This document shows positions 18,065-25,551 of a stretch of 33,960 nucleotides of DNA, piece after piece. The notes beneath the pieces were generated by a model. It was not told the origin of the DNA and ran no database searches. It was given only the letters and a program-made list of their open reading frames with translations. The DNA comes from Acidobacteriota bacterium (GTDB lineage: Bacteria; Acidobacteriota; UBA6911; JACOSC01). The stretch is taken from contig JACOSC010000103.1 of the NCBI GenBank assembly GCA_016179055.1, positions 1 to 33,960 on the forward strand, read 5' to 3'. The first letter of the stretch is position 1. Every line of letters begins with the position of its first letter. Made by a program: the position numbers and the translations under genes.

Positions 18065-18898
18065 TTACCGTTCACCGCCTAATTTTATGACCAAGCCGGT
18101 GTTGAGAGCGAATCGATGATCGGCTCCTGAGTTGGCGCCAAGTCTAAAGTCGGTATAGCCTGGAAAAAACGTTACAATATCGGTCGCATCGATTCGCCAA
18201 GATAGCCGGTTCGTCAGCATAAAATCCGCGCCTCCACCCCACCGCATGGCAAATCGTGTTTGTTTACGGAACGTGTCTATCGTAGTAGCACCCAGCAGGA
18301 GATGCCCGTAGAACGTCACCGGCTTTGTCCGGTAAGAAACTCTCGGCCCGGCCGCATAGGAGAACATATTTTGCTCACTCCGTATGACAAACGGCAGGAT
18401 CGGGTCAAACGGGGGCAGCGGTGGAAATCTTACGATCACGCCGGGAATAAATCCAGGCAGCGAACGCAATCCTGACCCAAGCCGGTAATAGTTGAAAAGG
18501 GCTTCGGCGCCCAGCCATTCGGTCAGATTATAAGCGCCACCAAAGCCTGCGCCGTGACCGGCCACATTGCCCGAATTAAAACCATAACCCAGCCAGATAT
18601 CCGCTTTGGGAAAATCAACGTATGATTTGGCCGTAGCGCCGCTAGAGACACTCTGGGAAACGAGAGTCGGTTTTTCCAAGCGCGACCGATCAACGATCGG
18701 ATCCGTCGCGTCTACATAGCCGGCCTTTTCATTGGGCGATATAAGGGATAGTTGAGCTGCCGATCCAGTCTGTGTTTCGGCTTGAATGGGAGTAGACAAC
18801 TTGCTCGTCCATTCCTCTACATTATTCTGGGCCAATCCCCAAAGGCCGAATAATAGCCACATCGAAAGAAAAAGTCCCATAATCTTCTTATTAGTCAT
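18065..18898 (-). CDS. Outer-membrane beta-barrel protein, function unknown
   Basis: The protein is 277 aa from the ATG at 18898, which has AAGGAG 8 bp before it. A further start at 18925 lacks such a site. The signal peptide is residues ~1-24 (KIMGLFLSMWLLFGLWGLAQ). A linker of ~70 residues follows. The rest (~95-277) alternates in beta-strand fashion with many aromatic/Gly pairs: KADIWLGYGFNSGN, GGAYNLTEWLGAEALFNYY, YAAGPRVSYR, FYGHLLLGATTID, RWGGGADFMLTNRLSWRI. It ends in a strand, LNTGLVIKLGGER. This looks like an OmpA/OmpW-sized 8-stranded barrel. No peptidoglycan-binding domain is present. The start of the barrel (FPKADIWLGYGF) resembles a family of barrel proteins common in Acidobacteriota, which is recognition by pattern only. 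Confidence 0.75.
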   Translation of the reverse strand: MTNKKIMGLFLSMWLLFGLWGLAQNNVEEWTSKLSTPIQAETQTGSAAQLSLISPNEKAGYVDATDPIVDRSRLEKPTLVSQSVSSGATAKSYVDFPKADIWLGYGFNSGNVAGHGAGFGGAYNLTEWLGAEALFNYYRLGSGLRSLPGFIPGVIVRFPPLPPFDPILPFVIRSEQNMFSYAAGPRVSYRTKPVTFYGHLLLGATTIDTFRKQTRFAMRWGGGADFMLTNRLSWRIDATDIVTFFPGYTDFRLGANSGADHRFALNTGLVIKLGGER

Positions 18899-19212
18899 CG
18901 CGTCTTCTCCTTGAAAGTAATCCATTCATTATCGAGAACTAACAAACCCAGACGGAGATGTACCCCATATATTGGAAAGATGTTTAAGGTGGAATTCTTG
19001 TCGCAAGATCCGCTGGCAAAGCCCACCACGACACAGCGGGAGCACCTTATTGGATCGCGCCCAAAGCCCAGATAATCTGCGGCGGTCCAAGCCTCGAGGT
19101 CAGCCGTAAGCTGGTCAAGTACGCGGGGAGCCGCCACAGTTTTGCTTAAAGAGAGTCTGTGCTGGTTCACCGTGAATTGGAATTTTCAAATTAAGAATAA
19201 GCTACTAAAATC

Positions 19213-19229
19213 CTGGGGCTTTGCCCCAG
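19213..19229 (-). terminator. Hairpin after IS3 orfB
   Basis: On the minus strand CTGGGGC-AAA-GCCCCAG is followed by ATTTTAG. This is a 7-bp GC stem with a short U-run, just inside the left IS end and ~190 bp beyond the orfB stop. Confidence 0.5.
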
Positions 19230-19418
19230 ACCCCAGGGTTTTTTAAGGCATAAGGAGGAACTCTGGCTCGTCATTATTTGAGTGAGGAGAAGAGAGAGGA
19301 GAACTTTGTCGCCTCTCTTGAAACGACGATCCGTCGTCCCTCGTTCGGCTATCCCTCAGCGGGTTGCTCCCCAGCAGAGCCCGCCTCTGTTTTGCCGGAC
19401 GGATACAATGTTACTCCT

Positions 19419-20297
19419 TCACCCCCTTTGGGTCAAGAGATTTTCCCGCTTCACCGCGCGTCTTTCCCGTGCTTCACTTAATTTTCTGTCACGTTCGGCA
19501 AAAATTTCCTTTTCACGCCCCGACAATTTGTCTTGCGGGGTTATATAACCTATTGCGCTATGCAACCGGGTCGTGTTGTAATGCTCGACAAATTCCTCCA
19601 CAATCCGCCGGGCATCCTCCAGATTCAGGGGGCAATGGGGACGGATAGTTTCCTGTTTAATTGTTTTGTGCCACCTTTCTATTTTTCCATTACTTTGGGG
19701 ATAGAAAGGCGATGTTCTCACATGCGTCATTCCGCTGATCCGTATGAATTCCTTGAAATCCTTGGCAATAAATTGAGGCCCGTTGTCGGAAATGATCCGG
19801 GGCCGCGCATCCGGGTATTTTCCCTTGGCCCGTTCCAGTATGATCTCGATCCGCGCTTCCGTCATACTCTCCCTGATTTCCCAATGCACAATGAATCTGC
19901 TATATCCATCCAAAGAGGCGCATAAGTAATAAAACGTGCCTTTAATATTTATATACGATACATCAACCTGCCAATGTTCATGGGCTTTTAAAGGCTGTAC
20001 AAATCCCGTCCCCTTTTTTGAAGGTTTCCTGTTCCATTTGCGCATTACGCCGGCGTTAACCAATACTCGATATACACTTGACGGGCTCACCGCCACAACA
20101 TCCGCGTCAAGCATCATAAATGTCAATCTACGATAACCTTCATCCGGATGCTTTTCATAGTACTCAAGGATCGCCTTCTTTTCCCAGTCCGCAAGCCACG
20201 TGTCCCTGGGTATCCACGCATTGGGTTCATTTACTTTGCCGTAGCGACTCCTCCATTCATTGAACTTGGACAAGGATATACCAATCCCGATGACCAA
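19419..20297 (-). CDS. IS3-family transposase OrfB (DDE integrase core)
   Basis: The protein is 292 aa when counted from the in-frame TTG at 20297, but the frame is open back to the A-run at 20404-20411, so the real product is probably the OrfAB fusion. The integrase core has the DDE residues in HWQVDVSYI, ISDNGPQF and NGKIERWHKT, and a TRLHSAIGY C-terminal motif. HPDEGYRRL precedes the core, as in many IS3 members. It catalyses cut-out-paste-in transposition through a circular intermediate. There is no stop or frameshift inside the core. Confidence 0.9.
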   Translation of the reverse strand: MVIGIGISLSKFNEWRSRYGKVNEPNAWIPRDTWLADWEKKAILEYYEKHPDEGYRRLTFMMLDADVVAVSPSSVYRVLVNAGVMRKWNRKPSKKGTGFVQPLKAHEHWQVDVSYINIKGTFYYLCASLDGYSRFIVHWEIRESMTEARIEIILERAKGKYPDARPRIISDNGPQFIAKDFKEFIRISGMTHVRTSPFYPQSNGKIERWHKTIKQETIRPHCPLNLEDARRIVEEFVEHYNTTRLHSAIGYITPQDKLSGREKEIFAERDRKLSEARERRAVKRENLLTQRG

Positions 20298-20386
20298 TCG
20301 GCGAACCGGTATTTCCGCCTTTTCGGACCCCAGGTTGATAAAATCAATTACGATATCCCTTTTGTCATGAGCAACCCAAATTCCTT

Positions 20387-20701
20387 TTATTTCACCCCAA
20401 GACTTTTTTTTAACGCGACATGTTCCTCCATGAGTTCAGACAGAACCTCATTTTTTCGAGTTAATTTTTTCTCAAGTTCCAGCGCCCTATTCTTCCATTC
20501 CTGGCATTCTTTATTTCTCCCTTTTTCAAAGGCGTAGGTCGCGTTTGACAGTAATTCCTTCAGCCACCGATAGTACATGGTTGGATGAATGCCATTGGCG
20601 TCACCTACATCCGGCAGGGTTTTCTTTTCAAGTAAATGCTGTTTCAAAATTTCCGCTCGCTTCTCAGGAAGGTATCTTTTTCTTCCGCTTGATTGCTCCA
20701 T
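20387..20701 (-). CDS. IS3-family OrfA (helix-turn-helix DNA-binding subunit)
   Basis: The protein is 104 aa. The N-terminal HTH (~8-50: RYLPEKRAEILKQHLLEKKT, then HPTMYYRWLKE) binds the IS ends. The C-terminal half is a coiled coil (~60-100: KNRALELEKKLTRKNEVLSE). The ATG at 20701 follows CGGAGGAAATT, a good ribosome site. Near the end the codons TTA AAA AAA AGT contain an A8 run (20404-20411). A -1 slip there leads to AAG TCT TGG and into orfB, which stays open to the DDE core. Confidence 0.88.
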   Translation of the reverse strand: MEQSSGRKRYLPEKRAEILKQHLLEKKTLPDVGDANGIHPTMYYRWLKELLSNATYAFEKGRNKECQEWKNRALELEKKLTRKNEVLSELMEEHVALKKSLGVK

Positions 20702-20759
20702 AATTTCCTCCGTTGAAAAATTTCATTGTAGCTTATTTCAATGAGGGAAATTCCAATTC

Positions 20760-21011
20760 CGTCTGAAGCAAAACAAGTCCACCTTAAAGTAGCTGGGTTT
20801 TTGTCTAAACAATGGGGTGCACCTTACTAGGTTCGGCAACCAAAATACCAGTAAACGGAAGAGGGCGCCCCCAAGAAATTAAACCGCCAAGACACCAAAA
20901 ATAGGCGCCGTTTTCTTGGCGTCCTCGGCGTCTTGTTAAAAAGCGGCAGAGACTCTATTTTAACACAAACATGTGCAAGGAACTTGGCGCTGTGGCGGGA
21001 GTGACGGAAAG
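20760..21011. other. Intergenic stretch with IS-flank debris
   Basis: It contains the outer inverted repeat (20778-20788), GTCTAAACAATGGGGTGCACC, which looks like another IS end, and a CGCCAAGACACCAAAAA / TTTTCTTGGCGTC imperfect inverted pair around 20885-20935. No gene was recognised. Confidence 0.4.
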
Positions 21012-21046
21012 GAAAAAGCGCAGGCGCCCTGTTTGGACGCCTGCGC
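21012..21046 (-). terminator. Rho-independent terminator of flgE
   Basis: On the minus strand GCGCAGGCG (21038-21046) and CGCCTGCGC (21018-21026) form a 9-bp stem with an 11-nt loop, immediately followed by TTTTTCC. It starts 32 bp after the flgE stop. Confidence 0.85.
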
Positions 21047-21078
21047 GGCCAGTGACTCTTCGGGATTGGAGGAAAGTT

Positions 21079-22440
21079 TTAACGACGTTTCAAATTAATG
21101 GCCTCTTGATAGACTTCATCACTGGTCGTGATGACGCGGGAATTCGCTTGATAGCCCCGCTGTGCAATCATCAATTGCGTAAACTCTTGCGCGATGTCCA
21201 CATTGGACATTTCTAACGCGCCACCGATCACATTGCCGCGGGTGCCGGTGCCCGGCGTTCCGATATTGGGCTCGCCGGAAGAAACGCCGGAGGCGAGGAA
21301 TAAATTATCGCCCGCCTTCAGCAGTCCTTCCGCGTTGGCAAAACTGGCAAGGGCCAACTGTGCCAGCGGGGACACTTGTCCGTTACTAAAGATGCCTTGT
21401 ATGACGCCGCTGGCCGCCACCGCAATCGAGGTCAGCGTGCCGCTGGCAAAACCATTTTGATTCTTAATGGATGTAGAAGATTGTGAGGCATAGGATGTCA
21501 GAAAGTAGCTGCTCGTGGACACCGACGCCCCTTGGGATTGTGTCACATTCCAAGTGACGCTATTTGAACCCAATTGACTGCCATTGCTAAATGTAAGCAT
21601 GGAGGGTGGAAAGGTAACGTCCAGGTTGGTTGGACTCACGGTGGTCACCCCCGTGATGCCGGCCACCCTGCCGTTGGCGTCGAAATTGATTCGGCCCGGG
21701 GCGGCTCCGGCGGGGGCCCCGGTAAGCAGGCTAAAGGCCTGGCCTGGAGTTCCGCCATTGATCTCGCTGCCATCCATGGTAATGTCAAAGCTATAAGAGG
21801 GCGGCGCGCCCGATAACGATATGCGCGTAAAAGTATAGGTGGCCTTATGCGCCTGCCCGAGGGCATCGAATATGGATATGTCGGTAACAAACTTATCTCC
21901 CTGCCGCATAGTAGCGTCCAGATTCATCGTCATCTGGATTTGAGTGGTTGGGCGCGGCGTCATTAACGAGCCGACTGGTATACGAATGGGCGATAGCGGT
22001 CCAGTTTGCGTCAGGGTGGTTCCCGATAGCGTGACCCCATACCCCTGTACGTAGTAGCCTTGATTGTTGACTAGATAGCCTTGGGCGTTTACCCCGAAAT
22101 TGCCGGCTCGGCTATAAACATAAGAGCCCTGGGTCCCGCTTAATCCTAAAACAAAAAATCCATTCCCTTGTAGAGCAATGTCGGTAGGCACACCCGTGGT
22201 TTGAATGCTCCCTTGCGTGAAAAGATTTTGGACCCCGCCAATGGTCACGCCAAGACCTAATTGAATGCCGTTGCCGGCGCCGTTAAAACTGCCTTCGGAA
22301 CTGAGTAGGTCCTTAAAATTGGTCCGGCTGCCTTTGAAACCTACGGTGTTTAGGTTGGCCAGATTATTGCCAATAACGCTCAACGAAAAACTGTTGGCAT
22401 TCAATCCGGAAATCGCCGCAAAAAACGACGTGATGGGCAT
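21079..22440 (-). CDS. flgE: Flagellar hook protein
   Basis: The protein is 453 aa. The N-terminal D0 rod motif is SFFAAISGLNANSFSLSVIGNNLANLNTVGFKGS, followed by FKDLL, GNGIQLGLGV and DIALQGNGFFVL. The central part is D1/D2-type beta domains rich in Thr/Ser/Gly. The C-terminal D0 helix ends EMSNVDIAQEFTQLMIAQRGYQANSRVITTSDEVYQEAINLKR. The two D0 helices form the inner tube of the hook that joins rod and filament. GGAGG lies 8 bp before the ATG. It is downstream of flgD, with a terminator after its stop. The length fits FlgE (E. coli 402 aa) better than FlgF or FlgG. Confidence 0.93.
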   Translation of the reverse strand: MPITSFFAAISGLNANSFSLSVIGNNLANLNTVGFKGSRTNFKDLLSSEGSFNGAGNGIQLGLGVTIGGVQNLFTQGSIQTTGVPTDIALQGNGFFVLGLSGTQGSYVYSRAGNFGVNAQGYLVNNQGYYVQGYGVTLSGTTLTQTGPLSPIRIPVGSLMTPRPTTQIQMTMNLDATMRQGDKFVTDISIFDALGQAHKATYTFTRISLSGAPPSYSFDITMDGSEINGGTPGQAFSLLTGAPAGAAPGRINFDANGRVAGITGVTTVSPTNLDVTFPPSMLTFSNGSQLGSNSVTWNVTQSQGASVSTSSYFLTSYASQSSTSIKNQNGFASGTLTSIAVAASGVIQGIFSNGQVSPLAQLALASFANAEGLLKAGDNLFLASGVSSGEPNIGTPGTGTRGNVIGGALEMSNVDIAQEFTQLMIAQRGYQANSRVITTSDEVYQEAINLKRR

Positions 22441-22563
22441 AGATCGACCTCCAAAGCGGATTATCCTACACGGATACTCCGAGCTAATCGCGCATTAATC
22501 GTCCGTCCCATGGGAAACATTGACCGAAGTCGCCGTCAGGGTATAGGGGTAGCAACGGACCGC

Positions 22564-22866
22564 TTAAGTTGGACGAGTCCGTCCCCAAGGCGTGTCGCGG
22601 CCTTCGGGTGCTGAGGTGATCGGTCGCATCAAGGCGCGCAACAGTTCCTTGATCCCAATCAATTGATCCAGAGAGCTGAATTGCGCCATTTGTGCAACAA
22701 ATTCCGTACCGCTCTGCGGGCTCAACGGATTCTGATTCTTCAACTGCGCCAACATCAGCATCAAGAAATCGTCGCGCCCAAGATCGCTGCCGCGGGTCGA
22801 CCTTGCCGTGGTATCCATAGCATCGGTCAACGCGCGTGTTGTACTGGGTGGTGTAATCGGATCCAT
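22564..22866 (-). CDS. flgD: Flagellar hook cap protein FlgD, short form
   Basis: The protein is 100 aa from the ATG at 22866, which has AAAGGA 6 bp before it; an in-frame start at 22899 is weaker. The conserved FlgD N-terminal segment is intact: LGRDDFLMLMLAQLKNQNP, then SGTEFVAQMAQFSSLDQL. After ~25 more residues (RALMRPITSAPEG) it stops at TAA, so the FlgD Ig-like and tudor-like C-terminal domains of the ~230 aa enteric protein are missing. FlgD caps the growing hook and guides FlgE subunits, and here it is directly upstream of flgE. Short FlgD forms are known in other phyla. I see no remnant of a C-terminal part in the 123-bp gap to flgE. Confidence 0.85.
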   Translation of the reverse strand: MDPITPPSTTRALTDAMDTTARSTRGSDLGRDDFLMLMLAQLKNQNPLSPQSGTEFVAQMAQFSSLDQLIGIKELLRALMRPITSAPEGRDTPWGRTRPT

Positions 22867-23216
22867 AGTTTGTCCTTTCGTCAGGGGCGTGCCTGCCATA
22901 CATCGCGCAAGGCACGCGCGGGTCTTTCAGCAATCCTCATGCCAGGACCGCGCGTAGATCCGTCATCGGGAAAAACCTTCTAAACGCATCATTCAGCAAA
23001 GATATCGAGGATCATTTATAGAATGATGGGAGCTAGCAGGGGAAAATATTACCTAGCGGCCCTGCAGAAGTTGCCGGAGGATCCCGTCTTTACGGGTTGG
23101 CTTTCAGACCATGGCTGCCGGCGACAAAGGGAGCTCATGCGGATGAGCAGAGTGTGAATAGGCTACGATGGCCCGCTCACATGGGCATCGTCATGATAAA
23201 GTCACTTTGAAAAATT
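22867..23216 (-). other. Leader/upstream region of flgD-flgE
   Basis: No gene is recognised here. It holds a structured segment (23071-23124), a second stem (ACGAT-G-GCCC / GGGC-ATCGT within 23166-23191), and no clear sigma-54 (TGGCAC-N5-TTGCA) or consensus sigma-28 promoter. Confidence 0.4.
23071..23124 (-). promoter_or_regulatory. Candidate structured leader RNA upstream of flgD (GEMM-like three-way shape)
   Basis: On the minus strand TCGCCGG (23118-23124) pairs with CCGGCAA (23071-23077, one G-U) to close the unit. Inside is a CCCGT-AAAG-ACGGG hairpin (23083-23096), preceded by TGAAAGCCA. The order P1 / short arm / AAAGCCA / hairpin / P1' and the flagellar context recall the c-di-GMP-I riboswitch. 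The GGGACGCAAAGCC consensus and a proper GNRA-capped P2 are absent (only CCATGG). It starts about 205 bp before flgD. This is inference from one sequence. Confidence 0.25.
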
Positions 23217-23500
23217 GCAACTGCTCACAGGGGTCGGGGGCCAGGGGTCGGAGGACGCCGATGGCGCTTAGGTATTATCGCGATTTAGAGCTATCCGTTG
23301 CTTATGGTTCTCTGGCGGAATAAGAGACCCAGCTTCAGATAGCCCGACGCTTGAATTATGTAGATACCGATTCATTTAATCCAGGTATGGATAAAGCATC
23401 CGTAATGGGTCGGATGCTTAACGGATTGCGGACGGTATGGAAAAGAAATCCAAGCAATATCGCCCGACCCCCGACCGCTGACCCCCGTGAACGGTTCCGG
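23217..23500 (+). repeat. Four-helix-bundle cassette remnant, copy 3 (284 bp)
   Basis: It is bordered by GCAACTGCTCACAGGGGTCG and CCCCCGTGAACGGTTCCGG. It is the longest and most divergent of the three copies. The open part from ATG at 23261 reads MALRYYRDLELSVA, YGSLAE, a stop, then ETQLQIARRLNYV and VMGRMLNGLRTV. These are recognisable four-helix-bundle motifs (RDLE; GS.AELETQL..A..L.Y; .....ML..L) in order, with the middle ~55 residues deleted and one nonsense codon. Confidence 0.8.
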
Positions 23501-23696
23501 TAAAATTTCGAAAAAGGCTTGCAATGCCTTGGCGTTTTGAATAAGATGAACGGGCAGGAAATATTGAATCCTTGCTGGGCGTGGCGTCACGTTAGAAGGT
23601 TACGATCCGAATAGCATTCAAGATTTAACAAAGCGCGCTTCGATGTTCTGTATAGTGATGCTGAGGAACATCGCGAAAGATGGAGGCAATAGGCTC

Positions 23697-24809
23697 ATGA
23701 GACGATTGGGCAATTGGTTAGGGAATGATATAAGCGTTTCGTTTTTATTTTTTGGCATGGCTCTCGTGATGAGCGGACTAGGCCCCGTCCCAGCCGGCAT
23801 GGCACAAAGCACGGGTTTAGCAGAATCGCTAAGCGTGAGCGGCGATAGCATATCACGCGCGTTCGATGCGGATGACCGGCGGTGCACGCTGAGCGATCAG
23901 CTCAATCACAATTGGATCACCGGGAAAGATAACGGAGATGATCTTTGCTCGCCGGGGCCCGATGGCGTTTTCTCGCACCGCGAACGCCTGGAATGTGAGT
24001 TGGGGAGGTTGCTGGACGAATCTACGTTCAATGACGCGCGTAGCGGCGCAACCATGTTGCGGGATTTCTTTAGTCAAGCGGCGGCTATCCGGCGCAACCT
24101 GACACCGGCGCTACCGCTTCATTACATTTCAGTCTTACAAGGCCACAATGATGCATGCACGAGCACGCGTAACCGCGAAGTAGCGGACTGTGGATCGGCC
24201 GACAAAGATCCGAATAATTATTGTCGCACGACTCCGGCCGCTTTTGAGCGTGAACTTCGCCGTGGAATGGATGAGCTCATACAGATCCCGAATTCCAGGA
24301 TACTGGTCAGCGCTTTGGCTCGTATCTCATTGCTGTGCAATAGCGGGGATAAGCGCAATTGCATTTTGGGCTTGCGCTGCTCGCAGTTCTGGCGGTTGAC
24401 CGGCGCCACCTGCGCGTCGCTGACGAGCGACTGCTCGGATCAGCGAAAGATCGATATGTACAATACTACCGTGGCGTATAACGCGGTACTAAATCGCCTC
24501 AGCGCCGAGTATGAAGCGATTCCTGAAGGAGGCCTCTCACCGACGGGAGCCCGAAAAGCCGCTGATGTTCAAGTTCGGTACGTCGAGGGCTCGTTCTACT
24601 TCAAATACAATGAGGATGCTATTTCCTGCTGTGATTGCTTCCATCCCAACCTCGCCGGCCAAGCCACGATAGCACAGGGGCTGTGGGAAGGAATGCAATG
24701 CGCCGACGATTCTCCCTGTTGCCTAGACACCGGTGACGCGCTGGCCGATGCCACCTGTGAAAGTATTGATACCACGACAACGTATACGGGCGGATTCTGG
24801 GCGAGGTAA
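23697..24809 (+). CDS. Secreted SGNH/GDSL-type hydrolase
   Basis: The protein is 370 aa from the ATG at 23697, behind GGAGG; the frame is open to 23643. The signal peptide is residues ~1-36 (VSFLFFGMALVMSG, ending AGMAQ). SGNH blocks are present: block I VSGDSISRAF with nucleophile S51, block II near G118 (NDARSGATM), block III GHNDAC (149-153), and block V DCFHPNLAGQ with D313 and H316. So the catalytic Ser-Asp-His and oxyanion Gly/Asn are all there. It is cysteine-rich in the second half, suggesting disulfides in the periplasm or outside. Substrates of such enzymes range from phospholipids to acetylated sugars; none can be assigned. A strong terminator follows, so it forms its own transcript. 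Confidence 0.85.
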   Translation: MRRLGNWLGNDISVSFLFFGMALVMSGLGPVPAGMAQSTGLAESLSVSGDSISRAFDADDRRCTLSDQLNHNWITGKDNGDDLCSPGPDGVFSHRERLECELGRLLDESTFNDARSGATMLRDFFSQAAAIRRNLTPALPLHYISVLQGHNDACTSTRNREVADCGSADKDPNNYCRTTPAAFERELRRGMDELIQIPNSRILVSALARISLLCNSGDKRNCILGLRCSQFWRLTGATCASLTSDCSDQRKIDMYNTTVAYNAVLNRLSAEYEAIPEGGLSPTGARKAADVQVRYVEGSFYFKYNEDAISCCDCFHPNLAGQATIAQGLWEGMQCADDSPCCLDTGDALADATCESIDTTTTYTGGFWAR

Positions 24810-24824
24810 AATCGTATCTGTTTA

Positions 24825-24870
24825 CCATGTGGAGTGCAAAAGCTTCGCTTTTGCACTCCACATGGCTTTT
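24825..24870 (+). terminator. Strong stem-loop terminator after the SGNH hydrolase
   Basis: There are 19-bp perfect arms (24825-24843 and 24847-24865) with a TTC loop, followed by CTTTT. One arm starts CCATGTGGAGTGC. It lies 15 bp beyond the stop and 70 bp before msrB. Confidence 0.85.
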
Positions 24871-24936
24871 GCTAATCTCGGAACAGCAATGTTGTGCCGG
24901 CTGAGCCGTTATCATTAGTGAAGGTTGCGTGACGAA

Positions 24937-25542
24937 ATGAAAATCAAATTCCGGGTGCTCTTATTGGTTGGTGCGGTTTTTTCGTTGGCCATCTTTCTAT
25001 GGAACCGTTGGGCCTATCGTCCGGCGGCGGCCAGCCCCGTCTCGCAGAACGCCACGAAGAAAACGGGATCGGAGAAATCAGTTGCCGGCAACGCCTTAAA
25101 AATTTATTCCGATCAACAAAAGGGGTTCGTTATGACGCAGAAAGTAAACAAGACAGAACCTGAGTGGAAAAAACTCTTAACGCCCGAACAGTTCAATGTG
25201 ACCCGCCATAAAGGGACCGAGCGAGCCTTCACGGGTGAATATTGGCAAACCAAAGAGACCGGCATATACTCGTGCGTCTGCTGCGGGACCGACCTCTTCA
25301 GTTCGGAGACCAAATTTGACTCCGGCACCGGTTGGCCCAGTTTCTGGTCACCAATTTCCGAGGCCAACATTAGGACGGGATCGGATAAGAACCTTTCTGA
25401 GGAACGCACTGAGGTGCTTTGCCGGCGTTGCGACGCTCATCTCGGTCACGTTTTTAATGATGGCCCCAAGCCTACGTTTCTACGGTATTGCATCAATTCC
25501 GTGGCGTTACGATTCAATAAGAGGAAGACGGCAATGCCTTAA
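24937..25542 (+). CDS. msrB: Peptide-methionine (R)-S-oxide reductase MsrB, membrane-anchored
   Basis: The protein is 201 aa from the ATG at 24937; a TTG at 24925 is also in frame. Residues ~5-22 are one membrane helix (FRVLLLVGAVFSLAIFLW), then a polar linker, so the enzyme faces the periplasm. The MsrB domain spans ~70-195: EWKKLLTPEQFNVTR, the first zinc CxxC in YSCVCCG, SGTGWPSFW, the second CxxC in LCRRCDAHLGHVFNDGP, and the catalytic Cys in RYCINSVALRF. It reduces Met-R-sulfoxide in damaged envelope proteins with thiol donors. The resolving cysteine is not obvious, though the CVCC motif has an extra Cys. Confidence 0.93.
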   Translation: MKIKFRVLLLVGAVFSLAIFLWNRWAYRPAAASPVSQNATKKTGSEKSVAGNALKIYSDQQKGFVMTQKVNKTEPEWKKLLTPEQFNVTRHKGTERAFTGEYWQTKETGIYSCVCCGTDLFSSETKFDSGTGWPSFWSPISEANIRTGSDKNLSEERTEVLCRRCDAHLGHVFNDGPKPTFLRYCINSVALRFNKRKTAMP

Positions 25543-25551
25543 AAGATTGTG

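Larger units (their letters stand above)
19174..20759 (-). mobile_element. IS3-family insertion sequence, apparently complete
   Basis: The left end GAATTGGAATTTTC at 19174 and the reverse complement of the right end, GAATTGGAATTTCC at 20759, begin imperfect inverted repeats. These run about 32 bp and close with AATAAGCTAC at both ends. Between them are orfA, orfB and a short terminator hairpin. The orfB triad is intact and a slippery A8 run links the two frames, so the copy could be active. A target-site duplication is not evident (CACCG left, GTCTG right), so the exact ends are uncertain by a few bases. Confidence 0.8.
18983..20788. repeat. Outer inverted repeat around the IS3 element
   Basis: TTTAAGGTGGA at 18983-18993 and its exact reverse complement at 20778-20788 enclose the IS3-family element. 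Similarity continues inwards at TT and TT-rich positions. It lies 180 bp outside the inner IR on the left but only 19 bp outside on the right. It could be a chance match, an older element, or the true ends of a larger unit. Confidence 0.35.

Noticed and set aside
18895-19170. 91-aa minus-strand open frame upstream of the barrel gene
   Set aside because: It overlaps the barrel start and its ribosome site, has no signal or domain I recognise, and its composition looks like read-through of non-coding sequence.
22484-22933. 149-aa minus-strand frame covering flgD
   Set aside because: It is in a different frame from the clear FlgD motifs and has no recognisable content: a shadow frame.
23186-23230. 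Possible sigma-28 promoter (CAAAGT...GACGATG) for flgD on the minus strand
   Set aside because: The spacing and the -10 element do not match the TAAAGTTT-N11-GCCGATAA consensus well enough to claim it.
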